Program-made: the position numbers and the translations under genes | Assembly (NCBI GenBank): GCA_965199055.1 | Contig: CBDAQR010000003.1 | Coordinates: 1,302,001-1,366,000 of the forward strand | Direction: 5' to 3' | Length of the DNA stretch: 64,000 bases | Source of the DNA: CBDAQR01 sp965199055 | GTDB lineage: Bacteria; Pseudomonadota; Gammaproteobacteria; Pseudomonadales; Halieaceae | Notes under the pieces: generated by a model | What the model saw: only the letters and a program-made list of their open reading frames with translations | Databases searched by the model: none | Told to the model about the DNA's origin: nothing | Shown here: piece by piece, positions 43,351 to 51,368 of the stretch | Layout of the letters: each line of letters opens with the position of its first letter | How positions within the stretch are numbered: position 1 is the first letter of the stretch

Positions 43351-44133
43351 TCAATGTTGCTGAAGCCATTCCGTCAGTAGTGTGCCCATCGCTTCCTGCC
43401 AACCTGCGGGACCGGCCTGAGTGGTGCGAATGAGGCGGCCAGGACAGTGTACGTCCATCGCTGGCGATCGTGCAGAGGCAATAAGCACAGCGATGTCCGC
43501 GGCGGCCAGCATAGACAAGTCATTCGGACTGTCTCCTAACGCCACCGTTATGACATTATCGTAGCGTGCTTTTAACTGGGCCATAGCCAGCGATTTATCA
43601 CAAGGGCCCGAAACCGCCAGAAAACGGCCGCCTTGCAGTCCCTGCAACTCGTGTGCGGCCAAGGCCTCGCTAAACTCGGCCAGCCGTTCGGGCTTATCTT
43701 GCCACTGTATGGGTTCGCTGTATTCGCGCTGCGCCGCCAGCGCGGCCTGCTCCAAAGACAAGCCAGTCATGAGCGCGATGTCTTCCGTTGAGCAATCACT
43801 AAACCCGCGGAATCGAAAGCGTTCGCTGTCGCGCAGTTGCCGCAAAATATCGAGCACCCGTTCTCTATCAGGCGCGAGCGCTTCACTGGTGACTTCGTCT
43901 CCCTGCGGTGTACAGATGGCAGCGCCGTTTTCACATATAAATGGGTGCTTAATTTTCAACCGTGCCTGCCACTGCATCATTTCCGCACGCGTCTTGCTGG
44001 AGGCAAGAATCAATGGATAGTCGCGACGGCGAATCTCACTCAATGCCTCACGGGCAGCAGTGAAACTGTAATCGTAGTGATCCAATAAAGAACCATCCAT
44101 GTCGGTCACTATGAGTGGCAGGGGCGCCGTCAT
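43351..44133 (-). CDS. HAD-IIB phosphatase, likely glucosyl/mannosyl-3-phosphoglycerate phosphatase
   Basis: A 260-residue HAD phosphatase of the mannosyl-3-phosphoglycerate phosphatase family. Motif I is VTDMDGSLLDH (nucleophile about D11), motif II is LASSKTRAEM, and motif IV is ALGDSPNDLSML. Mannosyl- and glucosyl-3-phosphoglycerate phosphatases share this branch. Between gpgS and a glycerate kinase, removal of phosphate from glucosyl-3-phosphoglycerate is the natural role. Its ATG overlaps the kinase stop by 4 bp. Confidence 0.88.
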   Translation of the reverse strand: MTAPLPLIVTDMDGSLLDHYDYSFTAAREALSEIRRRDYPLILASSKTRAEMMQWQARLKIKHPFICENGAAICTPQGDEVTSEALAPDRERVLDILRQLRDSERFRFRGFSDCSTEDIALMTGLSLEQAALAAQREYSEPIQWQDKPERLAEFSEALAAHELQGLQGGRFLAVSGPCDKSLAMAQLKARYDNVITVALGDSPNDLSMLAAADIAVLIASARSPAMDVHCPGRLIRTTQAGPAGWQEAMGTLLTEWLQQH

Positions 44134-45011
44134 CGCGAGACCTCGCCGCCGGCCACAATGTGATGACGGGCATCAATGTCCAACAGGTAGTCAACGTGTG
44201 CAGGAAGGCGCTGCAAAGCCCGGCGCGTTAAACGCTCATAATGCTGAATGAAGCGCTCCAACGCGGCGCTGTCCATTACCCCCACTCCCGCGCGCGTCTG
44301 TGCCAACTTTTGCTCCTGTAGCCCGCGCCATTCGAACACCTGCTCCATCGAGGGGACGCGCAACATCACCAGCCCCTGGAGGCGATCAAACAAATGCGCA
44401 TATTCGCCGGCCAGCGCCTGATCAACGGCCAATCGCCAATGACCCTCGACATCTTCTTCTCGCTCAAGCCGATTGACCGGCTCGGTGATGTCACCCTCAG
44501 CCGGAGGACAGCCTATGCACCAGCCCTCCAGCAACACAATGTCTACGCCAGCGGGACACTCACGCCACTGCGCAGGGTCCAGCCTGTCATCCAATGCCTT
44601 GTCAAAAACGGGGATCCTAGCCTCACGCCCGTTGAGCAAATCGTCAATACAGTCCTGGAGAAGTTTCAGATCATGAGTGCCTGGCACCCCACGGGTAGCG
44701 AACAGCGGATGCACGACGCGCGCTAGTTCCATGCGACGCCCCCGCTCCAAATAGAAATCGTCCAACGATAGCAACGCTACCCGCTGCCCCTCAGAGCAGA
44801 GCAGAATCTTCAACACCTGACAGAGAGTGGATTTACCACTACCCTGAGCACCATGCACCCCTAAGAGCAGCGGGTCGTCTTGCAGGGCTCTGCGCGAACG
44901 AACCCAACGGGCAAGCGGGCTTATCCAACGGTCAACTAGATCCAGATAATCGGCTGGCAACGCTTCTTCTTCGAGAAACGCGGTCAGCTCAGGGGGAGCG
45001 GGGCCATTCAT
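44130..45011 (-). CDS. Glycerate 3-kinase-like P-loop kinase
   Basis: A 293-residue P-loop kinase like plant/yeast D-glycerate 3-kinase (GLYK). The Walker A motif is GAQGSGKS at 54-61, with SLDDFYLERGRRMELA (lid-type Asp) and LLEGWCIGCPP following, both typical of the GLYK/uridine-kinase-like group. It should make 3-phosphoglycerate from glycerate, feeding gpgS and recycling glycerate released by the phosphorylase. First gene of the operon. ATG 45011 has AGGG only 4 bp upstream, and the predicted sigma54 start would leave a leader of about 5 nt; TTG 44960 is an alternative. Confidence 0.85.
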   Translation of the reverse strand: MNGPAPPELTAFLEEEALPADYLDLVDRWISPLARWVRSRRALQDDPLLLGVHGAQGSGKSTLCQVLKILLCSEGQRVALLSLDDFYLERGRRMELARVVHPLFATRGVPGTHDLKLLQDCIDDLLNGREARIPVFDKALDDRLDPAQWRECPAGVDIVLLEGWCIGCPPAEGDITEPVNRLEREEDVEGHWRLAVDQALAGEYAHLFDRLQGLVMLRVPSMEQVFEWRGLQEQKLAQTRAGVGVMDSAALERFIQHYERLTRRALQRLPAHVDYLLDIDARHHIVAGGEVSR

Positions 45012-45026
45012 ATGCCCTATCTTGCC

Positions 45027-45042
45027 ATCAAGTTCCGTGCCA
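45027..45042 (-). promoter_or_regulatory. Sigma54-type -24/-12 promoter for the glucosylglycerate operon
   Basis: Read on the minus strand, TGGCACG (45042-45036), four bases, then TTGAT (45031-45027) matches TGGCACG-N4-TTGCW at every specified base except the C of the -12 element, which is A. The spacing is exact. The start point would be about 45016, only 5 bp before the ATG at 45011; this short leader is the main point against it, or the true start codon is further inside the gene. Confidence 0.6.
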
Positions 45043-45092
45043 AGTCTTTGACCCAAAACAGGCCACTTTCTCTGCCGGGAGCACAGGCAGTC

Positions 45093-45107
45093 GCGCGATC
45101 ATGGTGC
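45093..45107. promoter_or_regulatory. Weaker NtrC-like site, 30 bp from the strong one
   Basis: Read as GCACC-N5-GGTGC, the right half GGTGC (45103-45107) is perfect and the left half (GCGCG, 45093-45097) matches 3 of 5. Its centre is 30 bp from the strong site, about three helical turns, as in tandem NtrC enhancers. The two sites also form a 13-bp direct repeat, TGGTGCGYCACGA, at 45102-45114 and 45132-45144. Confidence 0.4.
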
Positions 45108-45121
45108 GCCACGAGCATATG

Positions 45122-45138
45122 CGCACCGCTTTGGTGCG
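45122..45138. promoter_or_regulatory. NtrC-type enhancer dyad
   Basis: CGCACCGCTTTGGTGCG is a perfect 6-bp inverted repeat with a 5-bp spacer and contains GCACC-N5-GGTGC, the conserved core of NtrC binding sites such as those at E. coli glnA. It is centred at 45130, about 114 bp upstream of the predicted sigma54 start, a normal enhancer distance. It lies between divergent genes, but the sigma54 promoter faces the glycerate kinase side. Confidence 0.6.
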
Positions 45139-45212
45139 TCACGAATAGGGAAATCACTGATCGAACCGCTCGGTCAATGCGTACCAACTATCAGACAGAG
45201 GAGACACTGACC

Positions 45213-45665
45213 ATGCACGCAACGATAGAAGGCCCCTGGACGCTAGCCGAGGCAGAGACGTTTCTGAAAAGCGCGGCCCTGCCCATGCGGCTGGCCTGTG
45301 TCGCAGCAGATGGGTATCCAAGGGTAGTCAGCCTTTGGTACCGCTTCGAAGCGGAAAGACTGTACGCAGTCACTCATCAGGACTCGAGTCTCGCCAGGCT
45401 GCTCCGACGCAATGGCAGGGTGGGCTTCGAAGTCGCGCCCAATGAACCGCCCTATCACGGCATCCGCGGCCAGGCGGATGTCACGCTGGAACCACTCGGC
45501 AACCAATCAACGCTGCGGGAGCTGCTAGACCGCTATCTGGGCGGTTTCGACTCGGGTGTTGCCCAATGGCTACTGTCACGCAGTGATGAGGAGGTGCTTA
45601 TCACCATTGAACCCACTCGACTCTATAGCTGGGACTACCGAGAGCGCATGGCCGATGTGGGTTAA
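45213..45665 (+). CDS. Pyridoxamine 5'-phosphate oxidase-family protein
   Basis: A 150-residue split-barrel flavin- or F420-type protein. ATG 45213 has AGAGGAG about 8 bp upstream; earlier starts in frame are weaker. Signs are RLACVAADGYPRVVSLWYRFE, HQDSSLARLLRRNGRVGFEVAPNEPPYHGIRGQADV and the C-terminal TIEPTRLYSWDYRERM. Relatives bind FMN, F420 or haem, and most have no known reaction. It overlaps the SOUL gene by 11 bp. Divergent from the glucosylglycerate operon across about 200 bp of regulatory-looking DNA. Confidence 0.78.
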   Translation: MHATIEGPWTLAEAETFLKSAALPMRLACVAADGYPRVVSLWYRFEAERLYAVTHQDSSLARLLRRNGRVGFEVAPNEPPYHGIRGQADVTLEPLGNQSTLRELLDRYLGGFDSGVAQWLLSRSDEEVLITIEPTRLYSWDYRERMADVG

Positions 45666-46326
45666 ACACAGCTTTATCGCCTTAGCCACAATCTGTTTTG
45701 CTGGAGCAGCGACTATGTCACATGCGATAGAAGAACCCCGTTACCGAATTGTGGACACGATCGGAGAGATCGAGATTAGACACTACGAGCCGTCGATACA
45801 GGCGGTTACCACGCTAGCGCATAACGGTCAGACGGGGCGCGGCTTCAAGCGTCTAGCCGGGTTCATTTTTGGTGACAACTCTACCGGAGAATCCATCGCT
45901 ATGACGGCCCCGGTACAGGAATCACTGGCCGGACCAGAACCGGAAATGGCCTTCACCATGCCCTCCGCATACGAGATGGACGATCTGCCTGAGCCGCGAG
46001 ACGGTGAAGTGTGGCTGGAGGAAGTGCCGGAACGCACCATGGCCGTTATCAGTTTTTCGGGATGGGCAACGGCCTCACGTATTCGCAAAATGCAGGCGCG
46101 CCTCGAAGCGACGCTTGTGGATCAGGCCTTTCAGATCCGCGGCGATTGGCTGCTCAACCAATATAACCCCCCGTGGACGCCCCCGTTTCTGCGCCGCAAT
46201 GAGATCTGGATCGAACTAGAACCTCTTGATAGTGCCGTCGAAGATTGGGGCCGGCCTGACGCAAGGGTCCCAGATCGGCAGCAGACACTGGCGGAAGAAC
46301 CGTCACCCGTATTGTCGTCGGGTTAA
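45655..46326 (+). CDS. Exported SOUL haem-binding family protein
   Basis: A 223-residue SOUL/HBP-domain protein. ATG 45655 gives a signal peptide (MWVKHSFIALATICFAGAATMSHA) that is spoiled by earlier starts. The domain runs from YRIVDTIGEIEIRHYEPS through GFIFGDN, IAMTAPVQES, FTMPSAYEMDDLPEP to RNEIWIELE. SOUL proteins bind haem or tetrapyrroles. The last ~35 residues lie beyond the domain and are antisense to the end of the convergent acyltransferase fusion (173-bp overlap). Coupled to the PNPOx-like gene, which may also bind haem or flavin. Confidence 0.85.
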   Translation: MWVKHSFIALATICFAGAATMSHAIEEPRYRIVDTIGEIEIRHYEPSIQAVTTLAHNGQTGRGFKRLAGFIFGDNSTGESIAMTAPVQESLAGPEPEMAFTMPSAYEMDDLPEPRDGEVWLEEVPERTMAVISFSGWATASRIRKMQARLEATLVDQAFQIRGDWLLNQYNPPWTPPFLRRNEIWIELEPLDSAVEDWGRPDARVPDRQQTLAEEPSPVLSSG

Positions 46327-47629
46327 TGAGCAACTTGCCTTTGGGTAGAGCATCGGCGGCATTGTGAAGAACAATGGGGACGATCGGCACCTTCATCTTC
46401 CGTGAAAGATAGAACGCTCCCTGCTTGAACTCAGCCACTTCTCCGGAACTACTGCGCGTACCCTCAGGGGCTATCACCAGGCTCTTGTTGCTCTCCAGCG
46501 CCGTTCGCGCCTGCTGCAAGCAAACACTTTGGTCCTGACTGGATCGATCCACAAAGATCGTTCCATGCGCTTTCAGTAAAGGCCCTAACAGTGGATTACT
46601 GGCCACTTCACTTTTGCAGAATGCAACGAAGTCATGGCGCAGGAGGTGAGCCACAATGATCGAATCCAGGTAGCTTTGATGGTTAAACACGAAGATTGCG
46701 GGGCGCACGCTCTCGAGGTGTTGCATGCCTTCCACCTCCAGTTCCAGCCCGGCAAAGGCTGCACCTATATCACCCAGACAGGCCGCCATTGCATTGGCCG
46801 CGCGATCCGCGGAGCGCGAGAACAACCACGTCAGAGCACCCGTAGCTGCAGTTGTAGCCAGCGTATTCGCCGTCATCAGCGTTCGCAGGACGCGCTCTGT
46901 ACTGACCTTGCCGCGACTGCAAAACTCCAGCACTGGCCACTGTCGCTCCAGCGCATATTGCTCCAGTGCGGCAGAGGGGTTGGTCGCAACGGGATTACCC
47001 ACCTTTTTAAGCAGCGGCAGGTCGTCGCGACTATCGGAGTAGAACCAGGCATCGGAGAGACTGGCACCTATGGTACGGGCATACTGCCGCGCAGCTACGA
47101 CCTTCCCCTCGCCAACACACAACAGGCCTGCTACGTTCCCCGTTAAACACTCGTCTACTTGTTCGAGAGCTGTACCAAAGTAAGCATCTACACCGAGCGC
47201 TCGCGCCACCGGTTCAATCTGGAAATTTGTTGCGGCACTCACGATGACGATGCGGTGTCCGAGGTCGCGATGAAGCTTGATGATTTGTCGAGCCTCGCGA
47301 TAGATGTCTGCCTCAATGTGACGAAGAAAAGCTTCTTCGCCCAACGCGTGCATTTCCGTCACCGGCACGCCCGCCAGCCCTTTTAAAAGATTTTTGTACA
47401 GATGCGTATAGTGCCGCCCACCGCGGCGTCGCTCGATACTCGCCAACACCTCACGCGCGATGGCTCTTCCCCCCTGACGCCCACCCCGCAACCACTCTAT
47501 GAGAAAGGCAATCACCGAATACCCGCGAATCAGCGTGCGATCCATATCAAAAAACGCAACAACGGGCGCGTCACCAGAATGGCGGCGCACCCGGTCTGCG
47601 TGTGAATGCAAAACGATATCCCGATTCAT
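46154..47629 (-). CDS. HAD-IB phosphatase / 1-acylglycerol-3-phosphate acyltransferase fusion
   Basis: A 491-residue two-domain protein. The N-terminal HAD-IB domain has FFDMDRTLIRGYS (nucleophile D28) and YSDSRDDLPLL; the C-terminal PlsC domain has FNHQSYLDS (His about 314) and APEGTRSSSG. I use ATG 47629; earlier frame is open to GTG 47710. Such fusions (CicA/PlsC type) are thought to dephosphorylate a phospholipid or its precursor and then acylate a lysolipid. The C-terminal tail overlaps the SOUL gene by 173 bp on the other strand. Confidence 0.85.
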   Translation of the reverse strand: MNRDIVLHSHADRVRRHSGDAPVVAFFDMDRTLIRGYSVIAFLIEWLRGGRQGGRAIAREVLASIERRRGGRHYTHLYKNLLKGLAGVPVTEMHALGEEAFLRHIEADIYREARQIIKLHRDLGHRIVIVSAATNFQIEPVARALGVDAYFGTALEQVDECLTGNVAGLLCVGEGKVVAARQYARTIGASLSDAWFYSDSRDDLPLLKKVGNPVATNPSAALEQYALERQWPVLEFCSRGKVSTERVLRTLMTANTLATTAATGALTWLFSRSADRAANAMAACLGDIGAAFAGLELEVEGMQHLESVRPAIFVFNHQSYLDSIIVAHLLRHDFVAFCKSEVASNPLLGPLLKAHGTIFVDRSSQDQSVCLQQARTALESNKSLVIAPEGTRSSSGEVAEFKQGAFYLSRKMKVPIVPIVLHNAADALPKGKLLINPTTIRVTVLPPVSAADLGPLRQAGPNLRRHYQEVLVRSRSHCGAETGASTGGYIG

Positions 47630-47793
47630 GCCTTCCCAACCTGGCGAGACGCGCCGTAAAGCCCCATTTAGCAAACACTGCAAAATGCTTGCCAGCTGCT
47701 GTGCAAACACAGCATAAGCCGGCAGCGTGACCGTAGTGGGAAGGAAGCGTGACCATATGATGAACTGCTCTGCGCAGCAGTTCGAGGCAGGCG

Positions 47794-48156
47794 TTAGTTC
47801 TCGGAGGGTGCAGCCGTATTGAGCTCCAGGCGGTTAGTGCCCCCAACTGGCTGCCCAATCATCTCATCGTAAGCGCTGCTGTGCACCAGGCGGTACTGAA
47901 CGACCTCTAACCCTAAGCACAACTGCTTTATTTTTTCTGCACTGGAACGCGTCACGGACGCACCGCTCTCGAGCACGCGTATAGGCTCCCCACCGACCTG
48001 TAGCCGGAGCGCGTACAAGGAGGGCGTCAATGACAGTATTTCAACACTGTCGATGGGACCCAGTTCGGCAAGACGATCCAGCGATATCGATTTCACCGGG
48101 TTTGACGCCAGGGCTTGCCATTGCAGCGCTGATAGTTGCTGCAGTTCGCAGTGCAA
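47794..48156 (-). CDS. DUF6482-like protein
   Basis: A soluble protein of up to 120 residues. The segment from IDSVEILSLTPSLYALRLQV through RLVHSSAYDEMIG resembles, from memory, the DUF6482 family of Pseudomonas-like bacteria. The frame begins with a TTG at 48156; no good ribosome site is seen and a shorter start such as GTG 48093 is possible. It lies between the MerR regulator and the HAD-acyltransferase on one strand. No function can be given. Confidence 0.6.
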   Translation of the reverse strand: MHCELQQLSALQWQALASNPVKSISLDRLAELGPIDSVEILSLTPSLYALRLQVGGEPIRVLESGASVTRSSAEKIKQLCLGLEVVQYRLVHSSAYDEMIGQPVGGTNRLELNTAAPSEN

Positions 48157-48210
48157 CCGCGACAGGGCAGGCGCCGTACGGGCGTCTCTTGCTCACGGCT
48201 TACAGTTGCA

Positions 48211-49170
48211 CTACTTGGCATCACCGTGCTCCTCAAGCACTGCCTGCAGCGCCTTTTCCATAAGCCATCGCGCCTGATTGGTGTAAGCGTACACGCAGGC
48301 ATGGGTTGCGGCATCGCTCCAGTTCTCTACCGAGCAGTTACTTGAGTACTCCTCAAAGTTTGCCAGCGATTGAATAATGTCAGACAGATGATTGGTACAT
48401 CCGCAGGCCAGCACCGAATCCTGCTTGCGCAAAGCCTGTAGCTCTGCATCGTTGAAGAGACGGGAGCGCGGCGTCGCCAGATCACCGGCGTCGGCCACGC
48501 CACGGTCGACTTCCACGGCATTCAGCAGTTTGCGAATCTCGCTGGCGAAGTTCTCAGTCGTCAGCGGCAATGCGTCCCGATGTATACCCTCACGATCGAG
48601 TTCAGCTAGCCAGCGCTGGCTACTGAACTCGTAAAACACCAACATCGCTCGAGGCTGCAGCGCCTCGCGAAACTCCACCAAACGGTGAATCGATCCCTCG
48701 CTCAGTGCGCCGGATTCCACGATTACCAGTTCCGCCTCTCCCGGCGCGATGTCGGGCAAGTCCGCCTGATCAAGATCGGCCCGCAATAGGCGAGAATCAA
48801 GGTTGGATAAACAACCCGCATGCTGGTCCAGCCAGCCACACAGACCAGTACCAATAAATAACACCTTGGGCCTGGCCTCTTTTGCCGGAGCGGAACCGCC
48901 ACCACCCTGCTCTTGCAAGGCTTCTAGCGTCTTGCGCTCCATCGATGCGATCTCTCCGATACGAAAGCCCTGTGATACGAGGCTCACGACAATCTGCAGA
49001 TGCTCAAGGTCAGTCTGGGTGTAGAGACGGCGCCCATTGTCCGCTTTATGGGATGCGCCTAGCCCGTAGCGACGCTCCCATATACGCAAGGTTTCCGGGC
49101 GGGTCCGAGTCAGGCGCGCGACCGTCCCTATGCCATAGAGCGGGCGGGTTTCAAGAATTGCGGCAGTCAT
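48211..49170 (-). CDS. MerR-family regulator with Cys-rich C-terminus
   Basis: A 319-residue transcription factor. The N-terminal winged-helix domain (YGIGTVARLTRTRPETLRIWERRYG, then a wing and linker helix to about 80) is MerR-type. The middle (about 105-215) looks like a Rossmann or B12-binding-type fold, but the DxHxxG cobalamin motif is not seen. The end has LACGCTNHLSDII...YSSNCSVENW, clustered Cys and His that could bind a metal or sense redox. ATG 49170 has GGAAG 7 bp upstream. It is divergent from a sigma70-family gene, as light- or stress-sensing MerR regulators often are. Confidence 0.82.
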   Translation of the reverse strand: MTAAILETRPLYGIGTVARLTRTRPETLRIWERRYGLGASHKADNGRRLYTQTDLEHLQIVVSLVSQGFRIGEIASMERKTLEALQEQGGGGSAPAKEARPKVLFIGTGLCGWLDQHAGCLSNLDSRLLRADLDQADLPDIAPGEAELVIVESGALSEGSIHRLVEFREALQPRAMLVFYEFSSQRWLAELDREGIHRDALPLTTENFASEIRKLLNAVEVDRGVADAGDLATPRSRLFNDAELQALRKQDSVLACGCTNHLSDIIQSLANFEEYSSNCSVENWSDAATHACVYAYTNQARWLMEKALQAVLEEHGDAK

Positions 49171-49172
49171 AA

Positions 49173-49186
49173 CAACTTCCAAGTTG
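49173..49186. promoter_or_regulatory. Palindrome over the merR ribosome site
   Basis: CAACTTCCAAGTTG is a perfect 6-bp inverted repeat with a 2-bp centre, located 3 bp upstream of the merR ATG and covering its GGAAG ribosome site. It may be an autoregulatory operator. Too tight a centre for a normal hairpin. Confidence 0.4.
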
Positions 49187-49332
49187 ATGCCTACCTATCG
49201 TTACGCAATCCGGAACAGATCGGCCCACTGTTCAGCTTCTGTTGTCGCCGAAAAGCGAACAAAAGCTGGTCAGTTCCCCCGGACTCTCGCACGGGACCGT
49301 AGATTGTTACGAGCACTTCAGACGGAAACACG

Positions 49333-50601
49333 ATGCAACTTATACCCCCCGACCGCAGCAGCGATAACTCAGACTTCTACCTCAGTATCAGCGAGCAACA
49401 CCCGCTGCTTACCGCTCAGCAGGAACGTGCACTGGATATGCGCAAGTGGGCGGCCATGCGTCGCTGCCTGAGGCTCCTGGTCGACGACCGCGCCAGCCTG
49501 AAGCTTATTGCCGCATTTACCCGCTTCTGCATCGACGCTCCGCCGGCGATCGAGGATTTTGAGGAGCGCGGGACCTACTTCCTGCTGCGTCGCGATATTG
49601 GAGAACTGGTGCCCGATGGCGAGTACCACGATGCAGTTACAGCGTTTTCGGAGACGCTGGCAGCCGGTGAGAGCAACGGCATCGTACGAGCTGTTCAGGA
49701 TATGTCCTGGCCGGCAACCCTACTGGCGGCACTCACGGCGCTACAAATTCGCAAGCGCGGATTGCCCTGCCCCGACCCCGTGTGTGACGCCATCGTCGCC
49801 TGGCAACCCTCGCTGAACAGCGCTGTCGCGGCTCCCGAAAACGGGAGGGACTTGCTCTCCTGGCATACACGTTATATCGCAGCGCGTGATCGCCTTGTTG
49901 TGCACAATCTCCGCCTGGTCCACAAGCTGGCGCGCGACTACGCTAATCGAGGACTGAATTTTTCCGATCTGGTGCAGGAGGGCATCATCGGGCTGGTCCG
50001 CGCCGCTGAAAAATTTCAATCCGCGAAAGGCTTCCGTTTTTCTACCTACGCCTACCCCTGGATTAACCAACATCTGCAGCGTGCCAGCGAGGGGCGGGGC
50101 AGCCTGATCTCCTACCCCGCACACGTGGTCCAAGACATCAACAAGCTGCATAAGGTCCGAATGCAGGAACAGGAAAGTAGCGGGCAAAGCCCAGGCATCA
50201 TGCGATTGGCCAAGCTATCTGGCATGCCGGAAGACAAAGTGGCGCGCCTGCGGGGACTAACAAATATCACCGTATCAATCGACCATCCCGATGACGAAGA
50301 TCCTGTACTGGCTAGCGCCAGCAAGCTTGAAGACCCCAACTCCCTTCGCGCGGAAGATGACAGCGATCAGCGCAGCCTATCCCGACTGTTAACCCAAAAC
50401 ATCGCTCGACTGGAATCTCGGGAACAGGCGGTTATTCGCGGACGCTGGGGCCTGGACGGCAGGCCGCAACTCACCTTCAGTCAACTCGCGGATCAGCTAA
50501 ATGTGAGCAGGGAATGGGTTAGGCAACTGGAACAGTCTGCTATCAAGAAGCTCGCCAATGGTGCCGACCTACAGCAGGCGTTCACGGAACTAGAGAACTG
50601 A
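49333..50601 (+). CDS. Sigma70-family RNA polymerase sigma factor
   Basis: A 422-residue group 2/3-type sigma factor. Region 2 lies at about 185-250 (ARDRLVVHNLRLVHKLARDYANRG, FSDLVQEGIIGLVRAAEKF, FSTYAYPWINQHLQRA), region 3 follows, and region 4 at about 350-415 (QLTFSQLADQLNVSREWVRQLEQSAIKKL). The first ~180 residues are unlike RpoD region 1 and have no match I recall, beyond a short region 1.2-like FYLSISEQHPLLTAQQE. It is divergent from the MerR gene across 162 bp, so the two may form one response circuit. Confidence 0.85.
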   Translation: MQLIPPDRSSDNSDFYLSISEQHPLLTAQQERALDMRKWAAMRRCLRLLVDDRASLKLIAAFTRFCIDAPPAIEDFEERGTYFLLRRDIGELVPDGEYHDAVTAFSETLAAGESNGIVRAVQDMSWPATLLAALTALQIRKRGLPCPDPVCDAIVAWQPSLNSAVAAPENGRDLLSWHTRYIAARDRLVVHNLRLVHKLARDYANRGLNFSDLVQEGIIGLVRAAEKFQSAKGFRFSTYAYPWINQHLQRASEGRGSLISYPAHVVQDINKLHKVRMQEQESSGQSPGIMRLAKLSGMPEDKVARLRGLTNITVSIDHPDDEDPVLASASKLEDPNSLRAEDDSDQRSLSRLLTQNIARLESREQAVIRGRWGLDGRPQLTFSQLADQLNVSREWVRQLEQSAIKKLANGADLQQAFTELEN

Positions 50602-51351
50602 TCAAGTGTGAGGCTTTTCGAATACCAAGATAAAACGATCCGTCTTTCCACGAACCTCCGGCCGGAACACCATCGTCTGGTAATCATCAGAACGATTGCG
50701 CAGGACATCCGAGGTCGCAACAAGTCTAAATCCGTGAGCAGCGATATCTCGCTTGGCAAATTCGACATCGATACGGTGCAGATCTTGAGCGCTACTGCTA
50801 CCTGTGCCCGGCGCAGCATGATGGTCTACAACCAGGAAGCGACCGCCAGGCTTGAGACCTTTGTATATCTGTCCCAAAAAGTTTTCGGGATCGATGGCGC
50901 GCCAACCACCCTCAACATCGACATGATATAAATCGTGATAGGAAAGAATAATAACAGCGGCGTCCAATTGGGCCTCGCCCAATCGCAAGTTTTCAGCCTC
51001 TGCATCATGCATGGTAACGGCTGTCAACACTCGGTCCTGCAGCCGGCGCTGCAATCCCTTGCGCGCAAAGTACTTGTACGCCTCGTTATTGATGAGTAGC
51101 ACCTCGCCCTCTTCACCCACCACGCGCCCAATCAGCTCACTGTAATATCCACCACCAGCCCAGATATCGGCCACACGATCGCCCGGCTGAAGATTGAGCA
51201 AGGCCAAGGTGACATCGGGACGACTGCGCTTATCTCTCTCGAGATCAGCTTCCAGTCGATCTGGAGACCGCAAGCTATCGGCAACAGGTGCCGCCACTGA
51301 GCTTGAAATGAGCACTACCGCGCAAAGCAGAATAATGCCAAAGCCTCTCAC
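50602..51351 (-). CDS. Exported class I SAM methyltransferase-like protein
   Basis: A 249-residue protein. GTG 51351 is chosen because AAGGAG lies 6 bp upstream and the result is a clean signal peptide (MRGFGIILLCAVVLISSSVAAP). The rest is a Rossmann methyltransferase: GDRVADIWAGGGYYSEL (motif I), IILSYHDLYHVD and LKPGGRFLVVDH. SAM is not expected in the periplasm, so either it is retained as a membrane-anchored protein or the fold has another role; related exported proteins (COG4798 type) are known. It ends next to the sigma factor gene and starts 17 bp after an MFS gene. Confidence 0.8.
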   Translation of the reverse strand: MRGFGIILLCAVVLISSSVAAPVADSLRSPDRLEADLERDKRSRPDVTLALLNLQPGDRVADIWAGGGYYSELIGRVVGEEGEVLLINNEAYKYFARKGLQRRLQDRVLTAVTMHDAEAENLRLGEAQLDAAVIILSYHDLYHVDVEGGWRAIDPENFLGQIYKGLKPGGRFLVVDHHAAPGTGSSSAQDLHRIDVEFAKRDIAAHGFRLVATSDVLRNRSDDYQTMVFRPEVRGKTDRFILVFEKPHT

Positions 51352-51368
51352 TGAACACTCCTTCACGA

